Assembly: GCA_964036315.1 (NCBI GenBank)
Contig: OZ038479.1
Coordinates: 55,497,246-55,561,245 of the forward strand
DNA: 64,000 nucleotides
Reading direction: 5' to 3'
Origin: Acanthosepion esculentum
Lineage: Eukaryota > Mollusca > Cephalopoda > Sepiida > Sepiidae
Below the pieces are notes generated by a model, which saw only the letters and a list, made by a program, of their open reading frames with translations, was not told where the DNA came from and searched no databases. The translations under genes were made by a program, and so were the position numbers. This document shows, piece after piece, positions 22,691 through 34,463 of this stretch (within the stretch, counting starts at the first letter, position 1; each line of letters starts with the position of its first letter).

Positions 22691-24789
22691 TGTAACACTA
22701 TTTAGCCACGGCAGGTAGTTGACCAATTAATTAACCACAGAAGTTAATTACGGGGATTACTTAAACCGATAGATAGAACGAAAGACATACTGAGCGATAT
22801 TCTTTTTGTTTTGTTATTTTCCCCAAACAAAGGATGGGTAAAAAGATTTTTTATTTTATTATTTTCAAATGCGAATCAAGATAATCATTTTTCCTTTCTC
22901 GCGGAGGGGCGGAGGTTTGACGCTGAGATATGCCAAATGTTCCTGAATAAGGTTAGGAATTTAACGACCCATTGTTCTCCTTCTCGCGGATAAGTTAGAA
23001 GACACGGGCGGGCAGCTGTCAGCGTTGAATTGCGGTCACATGGCGAAAATTCTGAAGGCCATTGTCGTAAGAATTAGTTGATGAATCCCAGAGTTTTTAA
23101 ATAGATAAACATTAACTGTGTTATGGTGACAACAATATTATCAGAGAATGATGAAAATTCTCTGCGAGGAAAAAGGAAGGAAAAAGAGAAAGAAAAGAAA
23201 GAAAGAGAGGGACGAGACTTAACAACTTAGATGATAAGGGAAAAACCACCCACAAATGGATATTTACCGATGTTATTTTGATAGCGGGAACGGTGAAAAT
23301 TCTGATGGCCATTGTCGTAAAAATTAGTTGATGAATCCCAGAGTTTTTAAACAGATAAACATTAACTGTGTCATGATGGCGAACTTGTATTATCGGGAAA
23401 GGATTTAATAGGTCATCTGTCGACCGCACACAAAGCCCAACCCTGAGTTAAGAAGATGTCGGTTGGACAAGACATCTGTGTTCTGTTGAAATTCGCCTAT
23501 GATAACAAAGCCATGTTATTGGATTTTTTTAATTGACTCAATTTCACCAGGGTTCCATCCACTTAATGTTGGCGAAAACCAGATTGAAGAATTCCATATG
23601 CCGTGACATTGGATAAAAATTGAGATTATCACACTCACACTATTGGACGCCCATTGGCCGAATGGTAGCGATGGCAGGCGGAGGTGATCATGTGACGCAG
23701 GGGGGAGGCCTGCCACCGCCCATTGAGAGAATAGGTATGAGATGTTGCTGCGAGGAAGTGGGAAAACCGTTGACGCCCTCTAAAGTATGGTGAGATACCC
23801 ATATGAGAATAGAAGGTGGGAGTGGAAGAAGACTTCCAAAAATGGAAAATGATAAATATTTCTGACCGAAAACAAAGAAAATCCTTATTGGGGATTTGAA
23901 ATCAACGTGGTGGCCACACCATGTCCGACCCACGCCGGGTTTTGATTGGCGTCCATATAAGCAAACGTCTTCGGGCGTTTTGGCAGTGTAGTTCGGCAGA
24001 GAGAGTTCAACAGTTCAGTTCGAGAAGCAGAGAGATCCAGTCCAGCCCAAGAGACAGGGGACTCGGAAGATTACGCCTTACAGAGGTGACCGCATGATTC
24101 CATGCCTTCCGACTTAGACTTCTAACCAAGAACAGATTTGTTGAAGTCCGACTTTAGATTTCCCACCAAAGCCAGTTTTCGACTTAGACTTCTAACCAAG
24201 AACAAATTATAGAAGTCTGACTTATATTTTCCACCAGAGCCGACTTTATTGAAAAATAACCCAGATATCCAGAACTAGCTAAGAACGCAAAAGTGTTACA
24301 ATCCACATTTTTTGGGGGGCTGGGAGAGAAAGAGAGAGACGCACTCCTGTAACTCAACAAACCAACATAAAATTAATCCCTATTCCTAACCAGTCGCTCG
24401 CATTGAAGTTGTTGCTTGTGCTTTTGTTTTTTTTGTCTACATTTATTGTGCAGTATCACCTTGACCCGGATTCATCTGGCACTACGGCCCGACGTTTGAT
24501 TGATCTCGTCAACCTAAGATCAAATCACAACATGGGTAGGTTGAATCGAGATCAAAGCAGTTGCTTCGGTGACCAGGCGTTGGAAGCGAGCCAAGTACGA
24601 CAAGTTGGTACTAGAACCCAACAAGACTTCAACCGATGTCCCAGGGTTAGCCCGTTACAGGTGGTGTCGAGACTGCAGGACTGCGCCAGAGAGAGTCAGA
24701 GGTCATGAGTGGTGTCGTGACTGCAGGATCGCGCCGAAGAAGGGGTCGGGTGTCACATATTGGCGTCGTGACCAAGGACGGGCGTCACA
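22691..24789 (+). mobile_element. LTR-retrotransposon remnant: one long LTR plus PBS and LTR end
   Basis: It begins TGTAACAC and ends GCGTCACA, flanked by TAAC (22687-22690 and 24790-24793). Inside, GGGTGTCACA ends at 24757 and is followed by TAT and TGGCGTCGTGACCAAGG, which looks like a primer-binding site. Ten bases resembling the LTR end (GGGCGTCACA) follow. The LTR is about 2.07 kb and much GC-richer than its host. It contains a 105-bp direct repeat (about 23040-23145 and 23290-23395), a 70-bp tandem pair (24108-24245) and a TATA box near 23955. No gag or pol is present, and the clade is not assigned. Confidence 0.65.
23954..23962 (+). promoter_or_regulatory. TATA box of the LTR
   Basis: CATATAAGC lies in a GC-rich setting, with start-site-like GGCAGTGTAGTTCGG about 30 bp downstream. 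The position within the LTR fits a U3/R boundary. Confidence 0.45.
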
Positions 24790-24940
24790 TAACTCCAAAA
24801 TGGTAGGTCTTTTCATAATTTAATTGTTAATTTGAGTTCAGCATGTACATTTACACAGAATTATGACGATTTGAGAAAATTTTAAGAGATATTTAGTGTG
24901 CGGGCATTTGGGTGTTAAAAAGCAAATTTACCATGCGTCA

Positions 24941-26384
24941 AAATGTTATATTTTTTTAGTATGGTATCTCATAAGTGACATTATGGTTAAAAGGTCATGT
25001 GTTTCAAAGCTCGTCTCCTCCTTGGGCAAAGCCCCTTGACATGTAATGGTCTTATCTCACTCTCAGTTATTAAATTAAAAATTAAATTGAGATAATAAAA
25101 TTACCTCATTTATCAATTTAATCAATTAATAACTCAGTGAGATATTTTAATTATTAATATAATAATAATTTTATTAGTTATTATCTCAGTTATTAAATTA
25201 AAAATGTAATAACTTAATGTAATATTAATAATTAATAAAATTAGTTATTATCTTAGCTATTAAATAATGAAATACCATTATAGAAGTAACTCAATAATGT
25301 AAGAGATTTTTATAGTATTTTAAATTATTATAAGAAATAAAAAAACGTTATGTCAATTTTGGACGCACCATACTAAACCTGTCAACACATTCAGCCATCA
25401 AATTACCGACAGACATATGAAAATAACAGTACACCAAGGTCAAGAAATATTTGTTTAGAATGTTTTATGCTATAAGTAATATTTGTTTCAGAACAGATTA
25501 ATTTAATTTTAAATTTGCTAATTTTTCAAAAATAATGTTTCATAAATATCTTACTTTAGCAGGATTTTCAAAAACAAAAAAATAAGTTTTGTGTACATTT
25601 CTCTAAAAAAGTTAAAAATGGCTGTTTTGATTGGTTTTTCAGAAGAATCGACTAAAAATCATTCAAATTTCTATTTGAAATACTCCACAGTATTTTTTTT
25701 TTCTGGAATTAGAAAATTTAATCCTTTTAGCTTTCAATTGAAGCTGGGGGAAAGCTTTGAAAAAGATTTTTCTTTTATGAAAAATACATTTAAACATTAG
25801 GTATACCAAATTTTTGGAGATACCAAGTGTTAATATTTAAAGATCTCCCATAATAGCAGTTCTTATGAATAATAATTAAAATACAAATGTGAAAGTACAG
25901 AATAAATGTTTGAAAGAATTTTTCTTTAAATTTTTTACAGATTATCTTCCTAAACTATGCTGTATATTTAAGGATTTTAGAATGTAAAGTTCTGATTGTT
26001 GCGATAAAAAATAAGGTGAAAAGAATCAAATCAAGATTACTATTACTGAGAAATTAAGAATATTTGGTTTCCCACAACAAAAGAGAGTGCTGAAAAATCA
26101 TTTGCCATGTTTTTATTTCAGATAATATTAATAATAATGAAAACAATATTTACTAATGCATTTGATAATTGATAGGTAACAATTTATTCACAGTCATATT
26201 GAAAGTCTATTACATAATTACCATATAAAAATAAGTGGAGCTACATTTTAAAAATGTCACAACATTGGCAAAACTTTAAAAATATCCCAAATACATGAAG
26301 CTTATGAAAATAATTTCAAAATAGATAAGTTTCTGATTCTATCAGACTAAAATTGCACAACATTAATTACACCAAATATAGATA
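24941..26384. other. F1 right part, then AT-rich spacer
   Basis: Up to 25826 this is the right part of the F1 element, with an inserted stretch (about 25030-25330) of repeated TTATTATCTCAGTTATTAAAT-like units (20 nt or fewer each). From 25835 to 26384 nothing recognisable was seen. Confidence 0.4.
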
Positions 26385-26700
26385 CAGAAGAAATTGAGGC
26401 CTAACAGTAAACAATATGGAAAACTGAATCAGTGAATAGAGTTGAAATTCTAGCTGAGATAGATTCTATTTACTTTACATTAATATCTCAAATGTATTAA
26501 GACATTTTATTAAAAACCCTGAAAAGGAATGTTCATCAGAAAATATTTTTGTTTATATGAAGGCTTCCTTACACCAAATGTAGCAGGACTTCTTTGCTTA
26601 GCCGTAAATAATATGAAAAATTGAATCAGTGAATAGAGACCAAATTCTGGTGGAGATCATTTGTGTACATACTAATATCTCAAATATTTTGACAAATTTT
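26385..26700 (-). repeat. About 200-bp satellite unit, 1.6 copies
   Basis: TGAATCAGTGAATAGAG and its context recur at an interval of about 202 bp. The same unit, in the other orientation, is at 45960-46310 and 48655-48995. Marker words are ATACATTTGAGAT, ACTCTATTCACTGATTCAA and GGTGTAAGGA.GCCTTCAT. Confidence 0.7.
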
Positions 26701-27099
26701 ATTAGTTCCTAATATTTTGTTTTTATGAATTAAATCAAAATTCATGATTACCTGATTTCTAAAAGGATGAGTTTATTTCATCCATTTACAAAACTTATAC
26801 TGCAAAACTGATTGATAATGATTTATCCAGTTTGCATCGGTATGCATAAATTATTGATTGACATGAATTAAATTTATGTATTTTATATTGCGTTATGATT
26901 TTACCTTTGTTTTCCATGCAAATTTCAATCAAAATGCAGTCTTACATTTCAATTTGATTTCACAGATAACTTTTATACTTTCATTCAGAAAATTGTTAAA
27001 AATGTTGTTTATATGTTAACATGTTTACTTTTAATTGAGAAATATGTAAAAAAAAATATTAGCAAGACTAAGATTTATAAGTAATGTGTGTTTTCCAGT

Positions 27100-27411
27100 G
27101 ACTATTCAGATGTGAATCCATATAATTCAAAAGAATAGAGGATTTCTCCATTGTGCAGTTGTAAAAGATTTTTTTTTCAAAATTAAACTATTTGAAAAAC
27201 ATACGTTAAAGATTCACAAAACTATTTTCCATCCATTAAGTATAGAAATGTATTTTTAATCCATTTTATTTGCTAACACTGTCCAAAAAAGTTCACAAGA
27301 ACATTACTTCTGTGTAATGTGTATTTGCAGATGGACAGGTGTTTGCAGACAGCCCAGCAAATTTGACCTGCCTGAAAATTCAGATCCACAAAATTCACAA
27401 GTATATGCTTT
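27100..27411 (-). pseudogene. Decayed zinc fingers downstream of gene 2
   Basis: Directly after the gene 2 stop the same frame continues KAYTCEFCGSEFSGRSNLL, then loses its histidine register. Further finger-like pieces (CSCELF, NYMDSHLNSHWKTH) follow with stops and frame changes. This is the former 3' part of the array. Confidence 0.65.
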
Positions 27412-27876
27412 CTATCCAGTGTGTGCTTGCATATGGCGCTCCAAATATAACTTTCGTGAAAATACAGATCCACAAACATTACAAGAGTACGATTGTTTTC
27501 TAGTGTGTGTTTGCCTATGGTATACTAAATGTGACTTCCGTGAAAATGCAGATCCACAAATATCACAAGAATATGGTTTCTCTCCAGTGTGCGTTCGAAT
27601 ATGGCTCTCTAAATTTGACCTCCGTGAAAATGCAGCTCCACAAACTTCGCAAGCATGTGGTTTCTCTCCAGTGTGTGTTCGCATATGGTTCTCCAAATTT
27701 GACTTCTGTGAAAATGCAAATTCACAAATTTCACAAGAATATGGTTTCTCTCCTGTGTGTGTTCGCATATGTCTTACTAAACATGACCTGCTTGAAGATA
27801 CAGATCCACAAAATTCGCAGCAAAATCGCTTGTGTCCAACGCGTGTTGCCATATGGCACACAAAATATGACCTCAT
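27412..27876 (-). CDS. C2H2 zinc-finger protein, gene 2, truncated
   Basis: A 154-residue frame runs from an ATG at 27876 to TAG at 27414-27412. After the finger-derived leader MRSYFVCHMATRVGHKRF come five fingers: CEFCGSVSSSRSCLVRH (core Phe lost), [51 protein letters not shown] and CNVCGSVFSRKLYLERH. The zinc ligands are present in all five. Linkers are TGEKPY-like except KRF and TRKQSY. The stop replaces the E of the next TGE(K) linker, and finger text continues beyond it, so the protein is a shortened version of a longer ancestor. It may still be expressed as a five-finger protein or may be a pseudogene. No effector domain is seen. Confidence 0.7.
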   Translation of the reverse strand: MRSYFVCHMATRVGHKRFCCEFCGSVSSSRSCLVRHMRTHTGEKPYSCEICEFAFSQKSNLENHMRTHTGEKPHACEVCGAAFSRRSNLESHIRTHTGEKPYSCDICGSAFSRKSHLVYHRQTHTRKQSYSCNVCGSVFSRKLYLERHMQAHTG

Positions 27877-28136
27877 TAGAAAGATTTGCAAGCTTCACAA
27901 GAATATGTCTTCACTCTAACATCTATTCATATGTAACACACTGGCTTTGTAGAAAAGACAAATTAAAAAGTGCAGGTTTTGTTGGCAGTTTATGCTACCT
28001 GTGAGGCTTCTTCAAATGTAGATATAAATCTGTGACATGTATTTCTTGGTTCTTGGTGGAAAGTGAAGAGTCTTGTTTTCTTTCATTTAAATGACAGTTT
28101 TTATGTCTAACATGATTTTCTGTACAGCTGAAGGGC
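27877..28136 (-). other. Gene 2 last-exon leader with 3' splice site
   Basis: CTTTTTCTTCACAG ends at 28137 on the minus strand. The exon then reads GGCCCTTCAGCTGTACAG and carries short upstream frames. A finger remnant, VKTYSCEACKSF, is cut by stops just before the gene 2 start (about 27885-27920). The same AAATCTTTCTAATGAG frameshift text is found at the equivalent point of gene 1 (about 485-500). Confidence 0.6.
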
Positions 28137-28969
28137 CTGTGAAGAAAAAGTAAAAGATATATTAACTGAAACAGTGGAGAAAATGGGCAATCAGTTTACA
28201 TTATAATAGATATATGTAGTTTTATAATAAGGTTGATTTATTCTAGCAGAGTGACACAATTAGGCAGCAGCTGACAGTCTGTGAGAAAAAATACTGTCCA
28301 ATCATTGAACTTCATACAATATATAAGTGGTTGTATCTGCACAAAAATTTCTAATAATAAAAAAATTAATTTTCACATATATAAACAAATTTTAAGAATC
28401 AAGTCTAAAAACACCATTTTTCTAGAAGTTCACTTTAACCTTATTCTGGCCAGAGGCAAAAATAGTCATTGTATGAATTATCTCCCTTGTACCTGAAGGC
28501 ATCATCTATCATCTCAAGAGGGTTGCTAAAAATAAACACTTGTCAACTTTTATTTCCAGTGTTTTAACCTTTATCACTCTCTTTGCAACTTCATTTGCTG
28601 TACAAAAAGTTTCTCCTGTCACAGAAAGTGATGCTGATCCCTGAACAATAGTGTTTTTGAATATCATAGTTGTGTTGTCACATCCTGCTATGGCAACAGA
28701 AAACAACTTTGAGTGAAATTAACAATAATGATACTGCAATTGAGAGGCCTTGAAAAGTAATGCAGTAGAAAGCAAAGTAATATTAATGATGCAGAGTGTC
28801 AAAGGTTAAGCTGGAAATAGCCTACTCTCGCTTCGCAATGAAGCTAAAGTTCTGTTTTCCGACACCGTTTTTCATAGTTCTACACTCTACACAAGGTGCA
28901 ATATTGATTAAACCCACATGAATTTTGTTCTTATTTTTCTTAACAAAAATTGCTGCATCAACATTCAAC

Positions 28970-30200
28970 GAAGCCTTTATTCATGAATTTTTCTTCATTG
29001 CAGATTCCAATGATGATTTTGAAGGCTTTACTTGGGTGGATATTGAATGTGAAGTGGTTGGAGATGATTATTACACCAGGAGGGGAGGAAAACTGTGATG
29101 ACCATGAGGTGCCCAGTGGCTATTATCATCTATGGCTTTTATGGAATCTACTGGCCCCAAGGATAGCCTTTACAAAGGAGTATTATTTTGTCTATTTATA
29201 TACAACAAAACAACTTTGTCAAGGAGACAATTATATTATTCAGGTGATGGAGAGAAGCAAATGTTGGTGTCTACTCATATATAAATACAGAGAAGGATAT
29301 CACTTTATAGCCATTTTGCTTTTAACTGGACTCACAAAATGATCATCATTTGAAGTGTACTGGTCAACTGATGAATTTATTCAGATGCCAGATTTCAGGC
29401 GCATCATGCCAAGAGACAGATTTCTGAGAATTTTGATATTTTTCCATCTTTTGGATAACTCTAATGCAAAACCTAGGAACTACCTTGAACATGATAAGGT
29501 ATGTAAGATCTGACTGCTTTCAGAAAGACTTGTGCCACTTTAGCAGAAATACTTTTATCTTGGAAAGGAACTTCAGTCGATGAAAGTATGATTGCTTATA
29601 GAGGAAGAACAAGCCTACTGATGTATATGCCTGAAACGCCAATCAAGTGGGGCCTAGAAGCCTGGGGTCTAGCCAACATGAAAACCAGCTAGCTCAATAA
29701 TTGGCAGCTGCACTTGAGCTGAGAAACAGCTCGGCACCAAGGACAGTTTATGTTTCCCACAAAGTTGTTTCCTCCCTGTCAGAGAATATACAAAATAGGA
29801 GATATGTAATTTATATGGACAATTTTTTTTTCATCCCCTGCATTGTTTCAACACCTAACCCAACACAGAACAAGAGTATGCGGCACAGCAAAAGGGTGTG
29901 CCAAATGAGACTGAATGCAGTAAAGTGCCAAGCAGGCAAGCCCCCCCATCATACACAGAGATGAACACATTTCATATATTTTCTGGTGTGACCAAAGGCC
30001 AATAAATTTAATTACTGCCCACACTATCAAGACCTTCAGAAAAGAATTCAAAACATTATGACAGTCATGCCAGGATTGTGTACAAGCCTTGTGCTGTGCA
30101 GTCCTACACTCTGCATATGGGGGGGGGCAGCGCTGACAAGCAGAAAACATACTTTATGGTGCTGCAATGATGTACCAAGTGGTAGAAAATATATTTTTTT
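28970..30200 (+). pseudogene. piggyBac-type transposase pseudogene
   Basis: Frames in order give an acidic N-terminal piece (DSNDDFEGFT), then YWSTDEFIQMPDFRRIMPR, DRFLRILIFFHLLDNSNA, SVDESMIAYRGRTSLLMYMP (holding the first catalytic Asp block) and IKWGLEAWGLA. RTVYVSHKVVSS and YVIYMDNFFF (second catalytic Asp block) follow. The domain order matches piggyBac-derived transposases. At least two frameshifts and several stops (for example at 29341 and near 29500) break it. The third Asp region is not convincingly seen, and TTAA ends were not located. The splice-like ttgcag at 28970 is probably chance. Confidence 0.8.
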
Positions 30201-31662
30201 TATCTGCTTGAAATCTGCATCTACAGTGTCCTGGTCCTTTGGAACGCCATGTCAGCTTGTCAAGTCCATGCTGAAAAGATTAGTCTTAGTATTGCGCATT
30301 CTTTGCTGGAAGGCTATGAGTCAGATGTGTCCTGCAGGAGAGGTAGGAGGACCAAAGACCCCCCTCCCCAGAAAGGCTGGTGTTAATAGTACATTCCCTT
30401 GTGATCCACCCCAAGCATCTGAAATATAGCAGGCCTTCTCATCCAGATTGTGCTATTTATTCTGAGACAAGAAGCACCACCAAACACAGTTCGTGTGCAG
30501 AAAGTACAATGTGGCATCCCCAGAACTCCACAAGGAATAATAAAAGTATTTGCTTTTTATTTTGTGTTTCAATATTAAAACATGCATGCAGCACATAATG
30601 CATTACATCAAAATATTACTCATCCATTCCTTTATTAGTATGCAAAAAAAAAAATCAAGTCTGTATGCACAATACAAAGAACAATTTGAAAACAGTAGGT
30701 GCTCATGTTTTTTGCTCCCTCAAAAAAAAATGCATTGACAGGAGAAACAATTCTAGAGGTGGTGAGTGAAGTAAATGTTAAAAGATGGTCTTCACTAAAG
30801 GATTAAAAACAATATCGCTTCATTTTCCCCTAAAATGCAATTTTATTCAGAGTGGCTTATTTAGTGTCACAACTTAGTAAAACCCTGCCTTAATATAACA
30901 TTATTTATAAAACATAAAATCAATTGAAAGATAAATGAAACAATAAATAAAAGACACAGAGATACATTCGGTGAAGATCAAATACATTGCTGCAGGCCAC
31001 TGTCTGTGAAACAAGATTGCTTAACCTTTACACTTTATCCAATATATTAAATGGTTCTATCTGCATAAAGATATATAAAAAGAAATATTTTTTTACCATC
31101 TACAATTTTCAATTGAAAATGTGTTTGTTAATTTTATACTGAAATAATAAACAGCCAACTAAGCTTATAAGCCTTCCTTTCTTCAAGAATGCAGAGTTAC
31201 TAAGAATAAATGAACAAAATGTTTTTGGTAGCAGAAAGTGAAGATTTCCACACATCTACACAAATAAACCAAGAATGCATACCAATCATGGCAGTCATGT
31301 ATCCACAGAAGCAAAGGAACCAAGTCTAAAAGACCATTCTTCCAAAAGTCTACTTAAATAGGATGATGTTCACTACAGGAATAAAAACATTCAAATAAAT
31401 GAACCAAACATTTTTGGTAGCATGAAGTGTAAACTTCCTTACTGAACCAAAAGGGATACCAATCATGGTAGACAGCTACCCATTGATAAAAAGGAAGCAA
31501 ATCAAAAAGACCATTATTCCAAAAATCTACTTCACTAAAGGAAAACATTATTTCTTCATTCTTCATAAAATGCTGCATGATTCAGAAGAGAATTTAGTGT
31601 CACAACTAAGAGAATCCAATAGCAAAAAGTTATATGGTTAGTTATAAAATCAACTTCTGTCA

Positions 31663-31895
31663 ATATTTCTGAGATGAGGTATTGTAAATATTTAAACTAT
31701 TTACATTGTTTGAACTGTTGTCCCCATCTTTATTTTATCAGCTATTGTATGCTCCAGCCTTCTTCAGCTGATATACATTGAAATTTCAAGCCAAAACCTT
31801 TATTTTGTCCATCAGGGTAGATTGTTCTAGTTCCATGTGCCATGAAACTGAGATATCCAGAAAAGGCATGGTATGTGGAACTAGAACAATACACT
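31663..31895. mobile_element. Type 2 SINE pieces in inverted arrangement
   Basis: From 31663 the text reads as the reverse of the SINE tail (ATATTTCTGAGATGAGG, GCCTTCTTCAGCTG) as far as GTTCTAGTTCC. It then turns and reads forward (CATGGTATGTGGAACTAGAAC). The turning point is similar to the head-to-head pair at 59100-59940. Confidence 0.55.
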
Positions 31896-31999
31896 ACAAA
31901 TGCCTAAGATATTCTTATTCTAGTTATTAAATATAAACTTAGTTTAATAAAATACAATTGTCCGACAGTATATAAGTCATTAAAAATGATGAAAAGAAC

Positions 32000-32125
32000 A
32001 TTCGCTTAGGCATGGATCTTGAAATGGAGCAAAAGATGATAACACAAAAAATATTGAATTTAAAATATAATGACCAAATGAATATTTGTTTTACTGTAAA
32101 GAAGTGAAAATGAAGAATTAATTTA
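32000..32125 (-). repeat. Paralogous intron block, gene 2 copy
   Basis: GGCATGGATCTTGAAATGGAG, ATTGAATTTAAAA and GAATATTTGTTTTACT match 53250-53350 (gene 3), and the latter part matches 1090-1130 (gene 1). The block is cut off at the mariner relic. Confidence 0.65.
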
Positions 32126-32139
32126 AAATATGAAATCAG

Positions 32140-32630
32140 AAATTGGCTAAAGAGGCCGGAACATCAAAGAGAACCAAGTGGAGGTTATGTTGAAATGATC
32201 TAAGGATAGATAATAAAGAAACAGTTTCTTTCAATAGCCACAATGGAAGAGAAGCTTTAAAAAAAGGTAAGCAGTTTCTGAGACAGATTTGTGATGGCAT
32301 GCTGTAAAACATCATCTTCACTGATAAGAAACTTTTCAACAGACTATCACCTAAAATGATCATGTTCTTTCAGTCAATTACTGCCACTTCAGGAAATGCC
32401 TCAGAATCCAGAGACTGGTATTTTTATGGTTTGGGCAGTCATTTCAGAAAGAGGAAATTCTCCTCTTGTTTTCATGTCTCAAGAGGTAAGGATTAACAAG
32501 GAAGTTTACATAGATGACATCTTGGAAGGTGCACTTAAGCAGTGGTACAATATCACTTATGATAATGACCATTTAAAATTTCAACAAGATAGACCAATGA
32601 GCCATACTGCTCATCCCACACAACAGTGAT
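32140..32630 (+). pseudogene. Tc1/mariner-type transposase pseudogene
   Basis: Broken frames give AGTSKRTKWRL (helix-turn-helix), LKKGKQFLRQ, IIFTDKKLFN (first Asp block, with the usual DEK changed to DKK), WAVISERGNSPLVFM, EVYIDDILEGALKQW and LKFQQDRPMSHTA (second Asp block), then a stop at 32627. The C-terminal DDE region is missing. At least one frameshift lies near 32390. Confidence 0.8.
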
Positions 32631-34297
32631 GAAGAGACCTTCCTTTCTATCTCAATCTCAAGTGTTACTATTTGATAGACCAGCAGATGGTTCTATTCAA
32701 AGTTTGATTATTTAAAAGAATAAAAGAAAACGGTTATAATGTAATACTAGGAACACCCACATAGAAAGGGGAGAGGTGGTTTTATCTTGATATCAAATGT
32801 TTCTGTTTGATGGACCAGCAGATGGTTTGTTCGTTTAATTTTCTGAGTGGCATCCACTTTGATTGAAGGAGAACAGGAAGTGAATGAGGGGCTATTGGAG
32901 GTCAAATGGCAACAAAACTAGAAATAGGGTATATCTGAATATTGGCCTATATTAGCAATAATGCATAGGATCAGGGAGAATTCTGGTTTGCCCCCTTTAA
33001 AGACTGACTTATCCATTGCATGTGTCTTATACTGTACATTCATATTGCCAGCCATCATGTTAAGGTGATAACATGGCAGGGAGAAGAGCTGACATAGCAA
33101 AAGTTGTCCCAAGTATCACCTACCTACCCACTCAGATGAGCAGGCAAAGCCCTGAATAAAACATCTAGATATAATATGGGAAGAATAGTTTATGTTCTTA
33201 TTTCTCAACATGGTGTTTGTCTTTCATCTTTTTACCTCATGAGCATGCAGCAAACCCATTCACAGTTTTTGGTGCACACTGACAAGATTGTGAATTGAAA
33301 TGCAATGTGCATTGGCTGAGAGTTGTTTCATATGTTTACACTTTATTAGTTATGTTCCATATATGAATAAAATCTAATCTTAACATGAATAATTCAAAGG
33401 ACTTTTGTTATGACTAATGTTCTTTTCAGCAATTTAAAAAAAAGAACATATATACTTTCCATCAAAATGCATTTTTATGTGAGCTTAATCTTTTCTTTTG
33501 AGCTAATCTACCTTGATATTTGACCAAACTGCAATACAATGGCATTCAATATTTTTAAAGATTAGAAATTTTATTACGTCTTTTCTTGTTTTGAGTAATA
33601 TTTATTTCCCATTGCCATATAATAATCATTACAACAGTGATATAAGCAAAAAACTTTTTCCAATTATACCACTGGTGAAAAAAATGGCTTTTGTTCTAAC
33701 GTAGCCACTTCCTTTTAATCAGATTTTCACCCAGTAGATCCTCAGAAATGCATAAAATAGAATAAAATGCCTGAAAACATATTTAAAGGCTTAATAAATG
33801 AAATAATGGCCAAGTGAAGACATATATAAATACTTTATCATTTAAGCATTAAAAGTAATTATAGAAAAAAATGAAAAATAAGTCTAATTTGAGTAAAAAG
33901 TAGAATGCTCAAAAGTTAACGACAACACATCAAGAAATCCAGAAACCAAATGGTAACAATTGAAAGAAAAGAGGAACAAGAGAGAAAAGGTTAAAGAGTG
34001 CGTGTAAAAAGGAAAAAAAAAAAGATGAAAATGACAAATAATCATGATATTCTATATGTATGCACAAACGAGCAGACAGGCATACAAATGCACACTATGC
34101 AAAAGATAAAAAACAAAAAAACTGGCACCAGTGAAAAGTGCATATGAAAAAGAAAAATTGAGAAAAATAAGCAATCAATTCCTTATACCCACTGACAAGT
34201 GGACAGTGCAATTCCTGGAGGGTTTGTCTATAAAACACTGGAGTCAAGATGCTGAAGGTAACATCAATCAGCTAAGTTACAAACCTTTTATTTACAA

Positions 34298-34301
<4 letters not shown>

Positions 34302-34337
<36 letters not shown>

Positions 34338-34400
34338 AGAATTGGACATAGTCCGACAATTTATTTAAAGACATTTATACGTTAAACATAATATAAATGT

Positions 34401-34457
<57 letters not shown>
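34302..34457. repeat. Two (TA)n microsatellites
   Basis: Pure TA runs at about 34302-34334 and 34402-34457 are separated by about 65 bp. A third short run (34599-34612) follows the MITE, so the MITE inserted into or seeded in TA-rich sequence. Confidence 0.9.

Positions 34458-34460
<3 letters not shown>

Positions 34461-34463
<3 letters not shown>

Larger units (their letters stand above)
21708..24932. mobile_element. F2 foldback element nested in F1, split by an LTR insertion
   Basis: The ends are GGTAAATTTG and CAAATTTACC, with flanking GTGCGTCA (21700-21707) and ATGCGTCA (24933-24940) as an 8-bp duplication with one mismatch. The arms are long: 21708-22170 pairs with 22330-22690 plus 24794-24932 (for example TGTAGTTTTATTTATAA against its complement, and CGTTTTAGAGTTAT against ATAACTCCAAAATGG). 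Removing the LTR leaves about 1.1 kb, nearly all palindrome. The centre holds CCTAACCCTAAACTTAACCC (22265-22284), telomere-like but short. A 31-base A run sits at 21857-21887. A second F2 copy is at 35292-38158. Confidence 0.75.
20855..25826 (+). mobile_element. F1-family element with perfect 8-bp TSD, host of nested F2 element
   Basis: The left end is TAGGTGCCTCCA and the right end TTGGAGATACCAA. The flanks are exactly GTGTTAAT at 20847-20854 and 25827-25834. About 1.7 kb is F1 sequence; the rest is the F2 element at 21708-24932. The interior is non-coding. Confidence 0.8.

Noticed and set aside
24403..24823. Plus-strand frames of 84-101 codons in GC-rich sequence, one with a signal-peptide-like start
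   Set aside because: They lie within the downstream part of an LTR and overlap a 50-bp tandem repeat. The GC content explains the openness.
28960..28975. ttgcag before the piggyBac acidic segment as a splice acceptor of a host gene
   Set aside because: The downstream frame is a broken transposase, and no matching donor or upstream exon is visible.
34131..34385. 84-codon frame ending in alternating Tyr-Ile
   Set aside because: The Tyr-Ile run is simply the (TA)n microsatellite translated.
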